The notes: generated by a model not told the origin, from the letters alone. A stretch of DNA of 7,468 nt from Ruminococcaceae bacterium UBA2806 (GCA_002351795.1 DEHG01000097.1:1-7468), one strand, 5' to 3'; shown: positions 1-6,399, counted from the first letter of the stretch. Made by a program: numbers and translations.

Positions 1-119
1 CAACCATCTCCAAATGTCAACACTTTTTTTCAATCTTTTTTCCCCTTCTACAAATTGTATTACCATTTTATTGCATACTTCCATTTTCGCTTTATCATAG
101 TAAAAAATAATACTATTTG

Positions 120-163
120 TAAAAAATAACTGTGTCCGTTGGAATCAACTCCGCCGGACACAG
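120..163 (-). terminator. Intrinsic terminator of the leftward membrane-protein gene
   Basis: A perfect 9-bp stem pairs 130-138 with 155-163 (CTGTGTCCG with CGGACACAG) around a 16-nt loop that can form an extra 3-bp GGA/TCC pairing. Read leftward, the stem is followed at once by TTATTTTTTA, a U-rich tail. It lies 17 nt past the TGA stop of the gene ending at 181. No comparable U-tract follows on the plus strand, so it should act only on leftward transcripts. Confidence 0.85.
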
Positions 164-180
164 TGTATGCATCAGACCAA

Positions 181-2016
181 TCAACCAAGAGAAACAGTAT
201 CATCTGTAATTACATTTCCATACAGCTTGATCGTTTTTTTGTTTTTGGGATTTACCGGATCTGTTATAACTATGCAGGTATTTTTCCCTTCTTTATCGAG
301 AACATTATCTTTTACCTCTTTTATATCTGCCATTTTCTTGAACAGCATTTTACCTTTCTTATATTCTGCATCATACAAAACACTGTCCTCAATTTTAAAT
401 CTGCCCTCGGCAACAACAAATGTATCGTCCGTTTCGCATTTTACGCTTATTTTATATGTTCCGTCAAGTCTGAACTCAAAGATGTATTGCGCTTGCTTCT
501 GACATTTAGGACAAATTCCATCTTCTGTTTCCCACACTGCAGGAGAACCGTCATCCTTTCCGGCTGCGCTGATAAGCTTTCTGAGTGTACTTATCTTATC
601 CAGTATATTATCTACATCCTTATAACCCTTGAGCTGGTCATATTTTTCAAGCGCTTCTTTATAGTCAAGCTTTTCATATGCAAGTCTTGCTACCGTATAT
701 AAGCACTCCTGCGCCTTTTGCTTGCTGTCTTTATAGTCGCCAAGATAATCATATTTATCATATGCAGTTTTAAAATACTGTTTTTTCTCATCTCTTCCCG
801 CCTGAAGATAGAGCTTTTCCTGCGATTTTTTGTATATCTCGTTTTCCTGTTCATCAATTTGTTTCAGAGCAGCAATTGCTTCTTTGTATTTTGCTTCTTC
901 ATAGATCTTGGCTGCATAATTTTTAATACATTCTATATATCTGGCTTCGGAATCGGAATAGGTTATTATGGACTGATACATCTCTGCGGCAGCCTTATAG
1001 TTTCCTGCCTGCGCATAGCTATCCGCTTTAGTATATGTACATTTAAAAACCATTTCTTCACTGTCAAGGTAGTCACCCATTTTTTCAAACTTCTGCCTTG
1101 CGGAATCATATGATCCCTTTTCATATTCATCCATTGCCATTTTATAACTGAAATATGGTATCCCGTAAAAAACACCAAAATATCCGCCTGCCAACAATAT
1201 CACAAGCAACAGGATCAAAGGAAGTATCTTTCCGAATTTTTTCTTTCCTTCACTTTTCTTTACTTGTTTCTTGTAGGCTTCCTTTCTCTGAGCAAACTCC
1301 TGCCTTGCCCTTTCCCTGTCCAGTCTTTCCTGCTCTGCCGCCTTTGCCCTCAGCTCCTGAAGATCATACTCGGTTTGTTCCTTCTGAGATTTCAGGATCT
1401 CCATATCGGTATTTTCCCTGAGCCATTCTCTGTCAACTCCGCAGCTGCAGCATGATGTTTCATCTATCCAGTTCAGCGTACCGCAGGCGCAAAGCCAGTA
1501 ATCCTTGCTTAATTTAGGCTGAAAGCTCATCTTGGTATCATCTACGCCGATCTTGCCGCAGTTGACAATAAACTGACTGTGCATATCAGTCTGCACATTA
1601 AATATACTATCCTGAACAAGGCTTTTACTGAATCTTTTCTCGTCCTTATTATACCATGTCTGACCTGATGTAGTAGTTACTGATTTAAGAACAAACTCAA
1701 TATTTCTTGTCTGTTGGTTTTTTACCTTAAAAGGAACCTCTGTACCAAATTCCTTGTTTCTGACGATATCAAAACCTTCATATTTACAATCATGCAATAC
1801 ATCTACCGGATTTCTGATGGAATCATAACAGATTATATCACATACCATTGAGCTTATATTATGAGGCTGTACGTTCATGAATTTTGCATATGCAAAAATT
1901 GCACCGACATTCATATCAAGTTCCAGCTTCATTGACTGCAGTGATACCGGCGAACCTACAAACCATAAATGTATATTTTTCTCTTCAAGAAGCTTCTTTT
2001 TTTCTTCTTTTTCCAT
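181..2016 (-). CDS. Zinc-finger, single-span membrane protein with extracellular TPR-like repeats
   Basis: This 611-residue protein has a recognisable architecture but no function I can name. Residues 1-170 form a soluble, probably beta-rich domain. Residues 174-193 hold a Cys4 finger (W174, C176, C178, N182, C189, C192) close to the RanBP2-type pattern W-x-C-x(2-4)-C-x3-N-x6-C-x2-C. Residues 203-255 are rich in E, K, R, Q and A and look like a coiled coil. A lysine-rich stretch (254-263) precedes one hydrophobic span at about 263-284; by the positive-inside rule the finger is cytoplasmic and the C-terminus outside. Residues 290-480 hold degenerate TPR-like units with recurring Y-x-E-A and GDYxDS/GYKDV motifs. 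Residues 485-611 are a small C-terminal domain with a lone CPKC knuckle (C502, C505). There is no signal peptide. The ATG at 2014-2016 has an AGGA 8 nt upstream. The gene appears monocistronic, with its own promoter and terminator. A sensory or envelope-scaffold role is conceivable but is inference only. Confidence 0.9.
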   Translation of the reverse strand: MEKEEKKKLLEEKNIHLWFVGSPVSLQSMKLELDMNVGAIFAYAKFMNVQPHNISSMVCDIICYDSIRNPVDVLHDCKYEGFDIVRNKEFGTEVPFKVKNQQTRNIEFVLKSVTTTSGQTWYNKDEKRFSKSLVQDSIFNVQTDMHSQFIVNCGKIGVDDTKMSFQPKLSKDYWLCACGTLNWIDETSCCSCGVDREWLRENTDMEILKSQKEQTEYDLQELRAKAAEQERLDRERARQEFAQRKEAYKKQVKKSEGKKKFGKILPLILLLVILLAGGYFGVFYGIPYFSYKMAMDEYEKGSYDSARQKFEKMGDYLDSEEMVFKCTYTKADSYAQAGNYKAAAEMYQSIITYSDSEARYIECIKNYAAKIYEEAKYKEAIAALKQIDEQENEIYKKSQEKLYLQAGRDEKKQYFKTAYDKYDYLGDYKDSKQKAQECLYTVARLAYEKLDYKEALEKYDQLKGYKDVDNILDKISTLRKLISAAGKDDGSPAVWETEDGICPKCQKQAQYIFEFRLDGTYKISVKCETDDTFVVAEGRFKIEDSVLYDAEYKKGKMLFKKMADIKEVKDNVLDKEGKNTCIVITDPVNPKNKKTIKLYGNVITDDTVSLG

Positions 2017-2024
2017 AATCTTAA

Positions 2025-2028
2025 TCCT
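2025..2028 (-). promoter_or_regulatory. Ribosome binding site of the zinc-finger membrane protein
   Basis: AGGA on the minus strand lies 8 nt before the ATG at 2014-2016, a normal spacing that supports this start codon. Confidence 0.6.
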
Positions 2029-2060
2029 GCCAATCTCTTAATGACATTTTATTTTATAAA

Positions 2061-2090
2061 AGCATAATATATTTATTCGTTTTACGTCAA
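2061..2090 (-). promoter_or_regulatory. Possible second, downstream promoter for the same leftward gene
   Basis: TTGACG (2085-2090) and TATGCT (2061-2066) on the minus strand are separated by 18 bp. The -35 is good and the -10 matches four of six positions. It would give a leader of about 40 nt. In DNA this AT-rich the -10 match could be chance. Confidence 0.35.
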
Positions 2091-2122
2091 ATAAACACAA
2101 ATATACATACTATACCTTTATT

Positions 2123-2151
2123 ATTCTATTACATCTATTGCAATTTGTCAA
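2123..2151 (-). promoter_or_regulatory. Sigma-A promoter of the zinc-finger membrane protein
   Basis: On the minus strand a perfect -35 box TTGACA (2146-2151) is followed after exactly 17 bp by TAGAAT (2123-2128), five of six matches to TATAAT. Transcription would start near 2116, giving a leader of about 100 nt. Confidence 0.75.
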
Positions 2152-2306
2152 GAATTATTATAACTTCATTTTATTTTTTGTGCATATTATTAATCGCAAA
2201 CGAATCATTTTTATAAAACAGTATATTGAGATAACTATTGTGTTTTCTTACTTTTTACATTCATTTATGAATAAAAAATATTTTTTACTGAAAATCAATA
2301 AATCAA

Positions 2307-2335
2307 TTGATTTTAAGCATTGAATATTATAAAAT
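2307..2335 (+). promoter_or_regulatory. Probable promoter of the calcium ATPase gene
   Basis: TTGATT (2307-2312) and TAAAAT (2330-2335) are separated by 17 bp. Transcription would start near 2342, about 42 nt before the ATPase start. Other weak hexamer pairs occur in this AT-rich stretch, for example TTGAGA at 2226-2231 with TACTTT 17 bp on, so the choice is not certain. Confidence 0.5.
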
Positions 2336-2370
2336 ATATTTATCCGGTTTCCGGTAATAATTTAATGCAA

Positions 2371-2374
2371 AGGA
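2371..2374 (+). promoter_or_regulatory. Ribosome binding site of the calcium ATPase
   Basis: AGGA, part of AAAGGATGG, lies 9 nt before the ATG at 2384. It supports that start, which also matches the expected N-terminus of the family (short cytoplasmic segment with L-T-x-x-E-A-x-x-R-L). Confidence 0.65.
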
Positions 2375-2383
2375 TGGTAGATA

Positions 2384-4999
2384 ATGCAAAGCTACAAAGG
2401 TCTCACTCAACAGGAAGCTGAAAAGCGGCTTGCTGAGAACGGAAAAAACAAACTAAAAGATGAAAAACCAAAAACTCTCCTGCAAATGTTCCTTGAACAG
2501 ATTCTTAATTTTACCAACGCCATACTGGCAGCGGCTATCATCATTTCTATAGTATTGGGAGATTACGGCGAAGCTGTTATTATGCTTATCGTTGTTATTG
2601 CAAATGCGATAATCGGCGTCGTACAGGAAGGAAAGGCGCAGCGTGCGCTTGACGCTCTTAAAAAAATGTCTGTGCTTAAAGCTACAGTTATCCGTGACGG
2701 CGAATCCAAGGAGATATCCTCAGAGGATCTCGTTGTCGGGGATATAGTTGTTCTCGAAGCCGGAAAACAAGTCCCTGCTGATCTGAAGCTGCTTGAAACA
2801 GCGTCGCTTAAAATTGACGAGAAAGCTCTGACAGGTGAATCTGTCCCCGTTGAAAAGGACATCAGCTTTGTTCCCGATGAAAAAACAGGAATAGGCGACA
2901 GACTTGACCTTGCATATATGTCAACTATAGTGACCTACGGCCGTGGTATAGGCGAGGTTGCAAGAACAGGCATGAAAACGGAGATCGGTAAGATCGCCGA
3001 TATGGTAGAACAGGAAAAGGACAAACCCTCTCCCCTGCAAAAGGGAATGGACGGTCTGAGCCGTGTTCTCGGTATTGCCGTAATTATTATTTGTGCAATT
3101 GTATTTGTTATCGGCATGCTGCAGGGACGTGAAATACTTGAGCTGCTTATCACAGCTGTTTCTCTTGCTGTTGCCGCTATTCCTGAGGGTATACCAACGA
3201 TCGTTACAATCGTTCTCGCTCTGGGTATGCAGCGTATGGCAAAGGTAAATGCTATTGTAAAAAATATGCCCGCTGTAGAGACACTCGGCGCTGTCAGCTA
3301 TGTATGCTCAGACAAAACAGGTACCCTGACTCAGAATAAGATGACTGTTGTCAAGGCATATGAAAACGGAAAATTCATTGATCTTGATACGCTTGACAAA
3401 TCTGTATATGATACCCTTCTCAAAGGCTTTATGCTCTGCAATGACGCAAGCATTGCATCAGACGGCAGCGAGGTCGGAGATCCGACAGAAACAGCACTTG
3501 TAGCATTTGCAAAAAGATATGGTATCGAAAAAGCCGATACCGAAAAGCTTATGCCGAGAATAAATGAAAAGGCTTTCGATTCCGACAGAAAACTCATGAC
3601 TACAGTTCATAGAACGGATAAAGGAGTTATTTCATTTACAAAAGGCTCAACGGACGAGCTTCTTTCCCGCTGTATCAAGATCCGCATAGACGGAAAAGTC
3701 AGACCAATCACGGACGATGACAAGAAAACAATAATGAATGCTATGTCCGAAATGTCAAATGAGGCTCTCCGTGTTCTTTCCCTTGCAGTCCGTGAAGGCA
3801 ACAAGGATGCAGAAGAAAAAGATCTTACATATATCGGCATGATCGGTATGATAGACCCCGAAAGACCCGAAGTTGTAGAATCCATAAAGACCTTCAAGAC
3901 AGCAGGCATCAAGACGGTTATGATAACTGGCGACCACAAGGATACTGCACTTGCTATCGCCAAAAAGCTTGGAATTGCCGAAAGTCCCGATGAATGTATC
4001 ATGGGTCATGAGCTTGACGAGCTTTCCGATGAGCAGCTCAAAGAAAGAGTCCCCGGTCTTTCGATCTTTGCCCGTGTTTCACCCGAACATAAGGTTAAGA
4101 TAGTCAAGGCAATACAAGCTAACGGAAATGTATCAAGTATGACGGGCGACGGCGTAAACGATGCACCCTCACTCAAAGCCGCTGATGTCGGTGTTGCTAT
4201 GGGTATTACAGGAACAGACGTTGCCAAGGGTGCGGCAGATATCATATTGCAGGATGACAAGTTCACAACTATTGAAAAGGCTGTCAAGGAAGGCAGAAAT
4301 ATTTACGAGAATGTCAAAAAATCCATTCTCTTTGCTCTGTCCTCAAATGTAAGTGAAATAATAGTAATGTTTGCCGCAATTGTAGCAGGCTTTGCTGCTC
4401 CGCTTAAAGCTGTTCACATCCTTTGGATAAACCTTCTTACGGATTCTACTCCCTGCTTTGCCCTTGGAGTTGACCCAAATTCCTCATCTGACGTAATGCA
4501 TAAAAAGCCCCGCAAAAACGGCGAATCAATCTTTGCTGACGGAGGTTATGCAAAGGTCGGTATATACAGTATAGTTATTGCGCTGGTAACTCTTATAGCA
4601 TTCCTGTATACACCTGTTACCCACCTTATGTCAACAGGCGGCGCCTTCTCATTGCAGGCTCTTATTGATTGCTTTAACAATGAACATATTCTCATGAAAT
4701 CTCAGACACTTGCTTTCTGTACCCTTGCCATGTCGGAGCTTTTTCATGCCGTAGGTATGCGTGATACAGAAAACTCGATTTTCCGCTTCAACCACCTCGA
4801 CAATAAGGTAATGATCCTTGCTCTTGCGATCGGTATTGTCGGTCAGGTCGCAGTAACCGAGATCCCCTTCCTTATGGATGTATTCGGTACAGTCAGAATG
4901 TCATGGAAAATGTGGCTGTTTATTGTTGTTATCTCACTCATGCCCCTCGTTGTTCATGAAATATGGTTCCTCATTAAAAAACTGACCCGCAAAGCATAA
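2384..4999 (+). CDS. P2A-type calcium-transporting ATPase (SERCA/YloB-like)
   Basis: This 871-residue protein is a full-length P-type ATPase that should export Ca2+ from the cytoplasm at the cost of ATP. Catalytic landmarks, in order: actuator motif TGES at 150-153; PEGIP in M4 at 267-271; phosphorylation motif DKTGT with the acceptor D310; DPTE at 366-369; nucleotide-binding FTKGS at 418-422 (the usual KGA has become KGS); TGDH at 515-518; and GDGVND at 588-593. Ten membrane spans are discernible: M1-M2 about 40-82, M3-M4 about 229-282, M5-M10 about 645-865. The M6 motif N683-x2-T686-D687 marks the P2A class, as opposed to Na/K or heavy-metal pumps. SSNVSE in M5 (N655, E658) and E785 in M8 align with the SERCA residues forming calcium site I, and E268, N683 and D687 with site II. 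The length is close to Bacillus YloB. Some bacterial relatives have been given Na+ or Mn2+ as substrate, so Ca2+ rests on the motifs. It has its own promoter and ends at a terminator. Confidence 0.95.
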   Translation: MQSYKGLTQQEAEKRLAENGKNKLKDEKPKTLLQMFLEQILNFTNAILAAAIIISIVLGDYGEAVIMLIVVIANAIIGVVQEGKAQRALDALKKMSVLKATVIRDGESKEISSEDLVVGDIVVLEAGKQVPADLKLLETASLKIDEKALTGESVPVEKDISFVPDEKTGIGDRLDLAYMSTIVTYGRGIGEVARTGMKTEIGKIADMVEQEKDKPSPLQKGMDGLSRVLGIAVIIICAIVFVIGMLQGREILELLITAVSLAVAAIPEGIPTIVTIVLALGMQRMAKVNAIVKNMPAVETLGAVSYVCSDKTGTLTQNKMTVVKAYENGKFIDLDTLDKSVYDTLLKGFMLCNDASIASDGSEVGDPTETALVAFAKRYGIEKADTEKLMPRINEKAFDSDRKLMTTVHRTDKGVISFTKGSTDELLSRCIKIRIDGKVRPITDDDKKTIMNAMSEMSNEALRVLSLAVREGNKDAEEKDLTYIGMIGMIDPERPEVVESIKTFKTAGIKTVMITGDHKDTALAIAKKLGIAESPDECIMGHELDELSDEQLKERVPGLSIFARVSPEHKVKIVKAIQANGNVSSMTGDGVNDAPSLKAADVGVAMGITGTDVAKGAADIILQDDKFTTIEKAVKEGRNIYENVKKSILFALSSNVSEIIVMFAAIVAGFAAPLKAVHILWINLLTDSTPCFALGVDPNSSSDVMHKKPRKNGESIFADGGYAKVGIYSIVIALVTLIAFLYTPVTHLMSTGGAFSLQALIDCFNNEHILMKSQTLAFCTLAMSELFHAVGMRDTENSIFRFNHLDNKVMILALAIGIVGQVAVTEIPFLMDVFGTVRMSWKMWLFIVVISLMPLVVHEIWFLIKKLTRKA

Positions 5000-5012
5000 T
5001 AAAACGCAAAAC

Positions 5013-5048
5013 GGCTGCCGCACTGATTGTACGGCAGCCAAAAATTTT
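5013..5048. terminator. Shared terminator between convergent genes
   Basis: An 8-bp perfect stem pairs GGCTGCCG (5013-5020) with CGGCAGCC (5032-5039) around an 11-nt loop. It starts 13 nt past the ATPase stop and lies about 10 nt past the stop of the leftward kinase-like gene. Rightward it is followed by AAAAATTTTAT, leftward by GTTTTGCGTTTT. Both tails are only moderately U-rich, so termination in each direction is likely but perhaps incomplete. Confidence 0.7.
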
Positions 5049-5049
5049 A

Positions 5050-5676
5050 TCATTTTCCGAGACTTCCCATTATCTGAGATGTCCTGCGGATAAGCTCGAT
5101 CGCTTCCTCTGTGGAATATTCCGAGCTGTTTATGCAAAGATCGTAATTCCTTGCTGATTCCCATTCCACCTTAGTATAATACTTAACATACTCACGGCGG
5201 TGCTTATTGATATCGTTTACCATTTTTTCAGCATCTGCCCTTGGTATGGAAAGTTTCCTCATGACATTGGTGATACATACCTCTTCCGGCGCCCATATAA
5301 AAACTCTCAGAAGATTATGACCGCAGTTTTTAAGAGTATAATTGCCGCACCTGCCTATAATTACACAGTCGCTTTTTTCAGCAAGCTCTCTTATCATTTT
5401 CTGCTGATAAAGGAATACATTTTCTCTTGATGTAAAGCGGCGGCTTTCGGGCGGAATATCCATCTTGGAAAAATATGTCAGCCTTTCAAAAAAACCCGGT
5501 TTGACATTTTCGTCATGCATACTGAAAAACTGAGGGTCAACGCCGCTTTTATCAGATGTAAGATAAATAATATTTCTGTCATAATATGCAATATCCATTT
5601 CTTTTGCAAGCTTTTGTCCGATAACACGTCCTCCGCTGCCGTAGCTTCTTGCAATCGTAATTACTGTATTCGGCAT
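5050..5676 (-). CDS. Cytidylate-kinase-like protein
   Basis: This 208-residue protein fits the cytidylate-kinase-like P-loop family (Pfam Cytidylate_kin2), common in Clostridia, whose physiological substrate is not established to my knowledge. Numbered from the chosen ATG, the P-loop region ITIARSYGSGGRVIG spans 6-20, a YYD motif with D33 follows, GRCGNY lies at 108-113, a basic lid-like segment HRREYVKYY at about 159-167, and a terminal YDLCINSS at 178-185. These are the landmarks of the family. The position of the invariant Walker A lysine of true CMP kinases is a glycine (G16), followed by R17. The start at 5674-5676 was chosen because a strong GGAGGG lies 6 nt before it; an upstream TTG (5707-5709) would add 11 residues but that RBS would then lie inside the coding region. 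There is no signal peptide or membrane span, so it is cytoplasmic. It is monocistronic, convergent with the ATPase and divergent from the lipoprotein gene. Confidence 0.9.
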   Translation of the reverse strand: MPNTVITIARSYGSGGRVIGQKLAKEMDIAYYDRNIIYLTSDKSGVDPQFFSMHDENVKPGFFERLTYFSKMDIPPESRRFTSRENVFLYQQKMIRELAEKSDCVIIGRCGNYTLKNCGHNLLRVFIWAPEEVCITNVMRKLSIPRADAEKMVNDINKHRREYVKYYTKVEWESARNYDLCINSSEYSTEEAIELIRRTSQIMGSLGK

Positions 5677-5682
5677 ATCAAT

Positions 5683-5688
5683 CCCTCC
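5683..5688 (-). promoter_or_regulatory. Ribosome binding site that decides the kinase-like start
   Basis: GGAGGG on the minus strand lies 6 nt before the ATG at 5674-5676. Its strength and spacing favour this ATG over the in-frame TTG at 5707-5709, which has no comparable site. Confidence 0.85.
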
Positions 5689-5732
5689 GGAATCAAAATA
5701 TTTAGGCAATTAAGGTAAACTCTGCCACTATT

Positions 5733-5761
5733 ATCATACAATCTTTTTTCATTTTCGTCAA
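5733..5761 (-). promoter_or_regulatory. Sigma-A promoter of the kinase-like gene
   Basis: On the minus strand TTGACG (5756-5761) is followed after 17 bp by TATGAT (5733-5738). Each box matches five of six consensus positions. The predicted start near 5726 gives a leader of about 50 nt. Confidence 0.75.
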
Positions 5762-5766
5762 TAGTT

Positions 5767-5772
5767 TATAAT
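5767..5772 (+). promoter_or_regulatory. Possible -10 box for the lipoprotein gene
   Basis: A perfect TATAAT lies on the plus strand at 5767-5772, just beyond the -35 box of the opposite promoter. The matching -35 region (5744-5749, TTTTTT) is poor. An alternative is TTGCCG (5815-5820) with TATGAA (5837-5842) at 16 bp. The promoter of the lipoprotein gene is therefore not settled. Confidence 0.3.
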
Positions 5773-5870
5773 AATTTTTGTGTAAAAATTTGGAAATTTT
5801 TAGTAAATAGTTTTTTGCCGAAAGTAAAACTATATCTATGAATAATAATATCTTTTCTTCAAATAATAGA

Positions 5871-5904
5871 TGCAGACGGTCCGAAAACCGCCTGTGATTT
5901 TTTT
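5871..5904 (+). terminator. Terminator-like hairpin in the lipoprotein leader
   Basis: CAGACGGT (5873-5880) pairs with ACCGCCTG (5887-5894), seven pairs with one A-C mismatch and a 6-nt loop. Two G-U pairs can extend the base. Seven Ts follow at 5898-5904. The structure ends 6 nt before the ribosome binding site of the lipoprotein gene, so a transcript starting further upstream would meet a potential stop point before the gene. It could be an attenuator, or the terminator of an unrecognised short transcript. Confidence 0.5.
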
Positions 5905-5910
5905 CATAAC

Positions 5911-5915
5911 GGGAG
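5911..5915 (+). promoter_or_regulatory. Ribosome binding site of the lipoprotein gene
   Basis: GGGAG lies 8 nt before the ATG at 5924. It picks this start over an in-frame ATG at 5870, which has no Shine-Dalgarno sequence and would place 18 residues ahead of a normal lipoprotein signal. Confidence 0.75.
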
Positions 5916-5923
5916 TAATTACG

Positions 5924-6394
5924 ATGAAAAGATTAACTATAGCAATGCTTTCAGCAATTACAGTCTGTCTTTTCCTTGCGGCATGCAAGACAAATACAGA
6001 CGAAAAACCGGAAAGCTCTCAGCTGAGCAACCCGCCCGCATCAAGTTCTGTTGTTGAAAGCAGCGTGATGGAAAGCAGCGTTGATTCCGAGACTGTATCC
6101 GAAGCTGTAAGCGAAGCATCAAGACAGGATGAAGCGGAAAACGGCGTTGTTACCGATGATAACGGTATAATCGGTGACGGTGACAATAGTGAAAATGCCA
6201 TGTCCGAAATTACAGAGGATGCCGTAAGCGGAGCGCAAAGCATTGCCGATAATGCAGGAGAAGGACTTCAGAGTGCCGGTGAGGATATAAAAAATGCAGC
6301 TGAAAATGCTGCCGATAATGTCCGTGACGGCATATCCGACGCTGTATCCGACAATGATGAAAATGATAACTCTCAGGATTCCTCTGAATCCTGA
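5924..6394 (+). CDS. Acidic Ser/Ala-rich lipoprotein with a hendecad helix
   Basis: This 156-residue protein starts with a type II signal peptide: basic MKR, a hydrophobic core to residue 17 and the lipobox LAAC with C21, so it should be lipidated and anchored on the outer face of the membrane. I do not recognise a named family. After C21 comes a Ser-rich linker (30-66) with near-identical ESSVM/ESSVD pentads. Residues 93-140 carry a regular hydrophobic stripe with 4-4-3 spacing (M93, I96, A100, A104, I107, A111, L115, A118, I122, A126, A129, V133, I137, A140), as in hendecad coiled coils and LEA-like amphipathic helices. The last 15 residues are almost only D, E, N, Q and S. The mature protein is strongly acidic and contains one cysteine. 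It has its own ribosome binding site and terminator, so it seems to be a single-gene unit. Possible roles are a surface spacer, a stress-protective protein or a wall-associated protein; the sequence does not decide. Confidence 0.88.
   Translation: MKRLTIAMLSAITVCLFLAACKTNTDEKPESSQLSNPPASSSVVESSVMESSVDSETVSEAVSEASRQDEAENGVVTDDNGIIGDGDNSENAMSEITEDAVSGAQSIADNAGEGLQSAGEDIKNAAENAADNVRDGISDAVSDNDENDNSQDSSES
6056..6081 (+). repeat. Short in-frame 15-bp tandem repeat
   Basis: GAAAGCAGCGT occurs at 6056-6066 and again at 6071-6081, a period of 15 bp. It encodes the consecutive pentads ESSVM and ESSVD in the lipoprotein linker. It probably reflects local duplication and could change linker length without breaking the frame. 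Confidence 0.7.
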
Positions 6395-6399
6395 ACCTT

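Larger units (their letters stand above)
2017..2383. other. AT-rich divergent intergenic region
   Basis: This 367-nt gap separates two divergently transcribed genes. It is strongly AT-rich and contains the leftward promoter candidates (2123-2151 and 2061-2090) and a rightward one (2307-2335), listed separately. A short CCGG-TTT-CCGG inverted repeat at about 2344-2354 has only a 4-bp stem and is probably not functional. I see no RNA gene, riboswitch-like fold or convincing small coding sequence here. Confidence 0.7.

Noticed and set aside
15..20. Leftward TTGACA resembling a -35 box at the left edge
   Set aside because: A -10 box at normal spacing would lie outside the window, so the promoter cannot be judged; the rest of 1-117 shows nothing else definable.
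139..702. Rightward open frame of 187 codons beginning near 139
   Set aside because: It lies antisense to the well-supported leftward gene, has no ribosome binding site, and its Phe/Ile/Cys-rich composition is typical of a shadow of an AT-rich coding strand.
2138..2323. Rightward open frame of 61 codons in the divergent gap
   Set aside because: It begins with TTG, has no Shine-Dalgarno sequence, overlaps both promoter regions, and reads as translated AT-rich spacer (I, F, K, Y, N).
5677..5709. Eleven-residue N-terminal extension of the kinase-like protein from a TTG start
   Set aside because: The strong GGAGGG site would lie inside the extension, and the ATG after it starts exactly at the family's usual N-terminus just before the first strand and P-loop.
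5870..5923. In-frame ATG 18 codons before the lipoprotein start
   Set aside because: It has no ribosome binding site, overlaps the leader hairpin, and would put an extra hydrophobic segment in front of a standard lipoprotein signal peptide.
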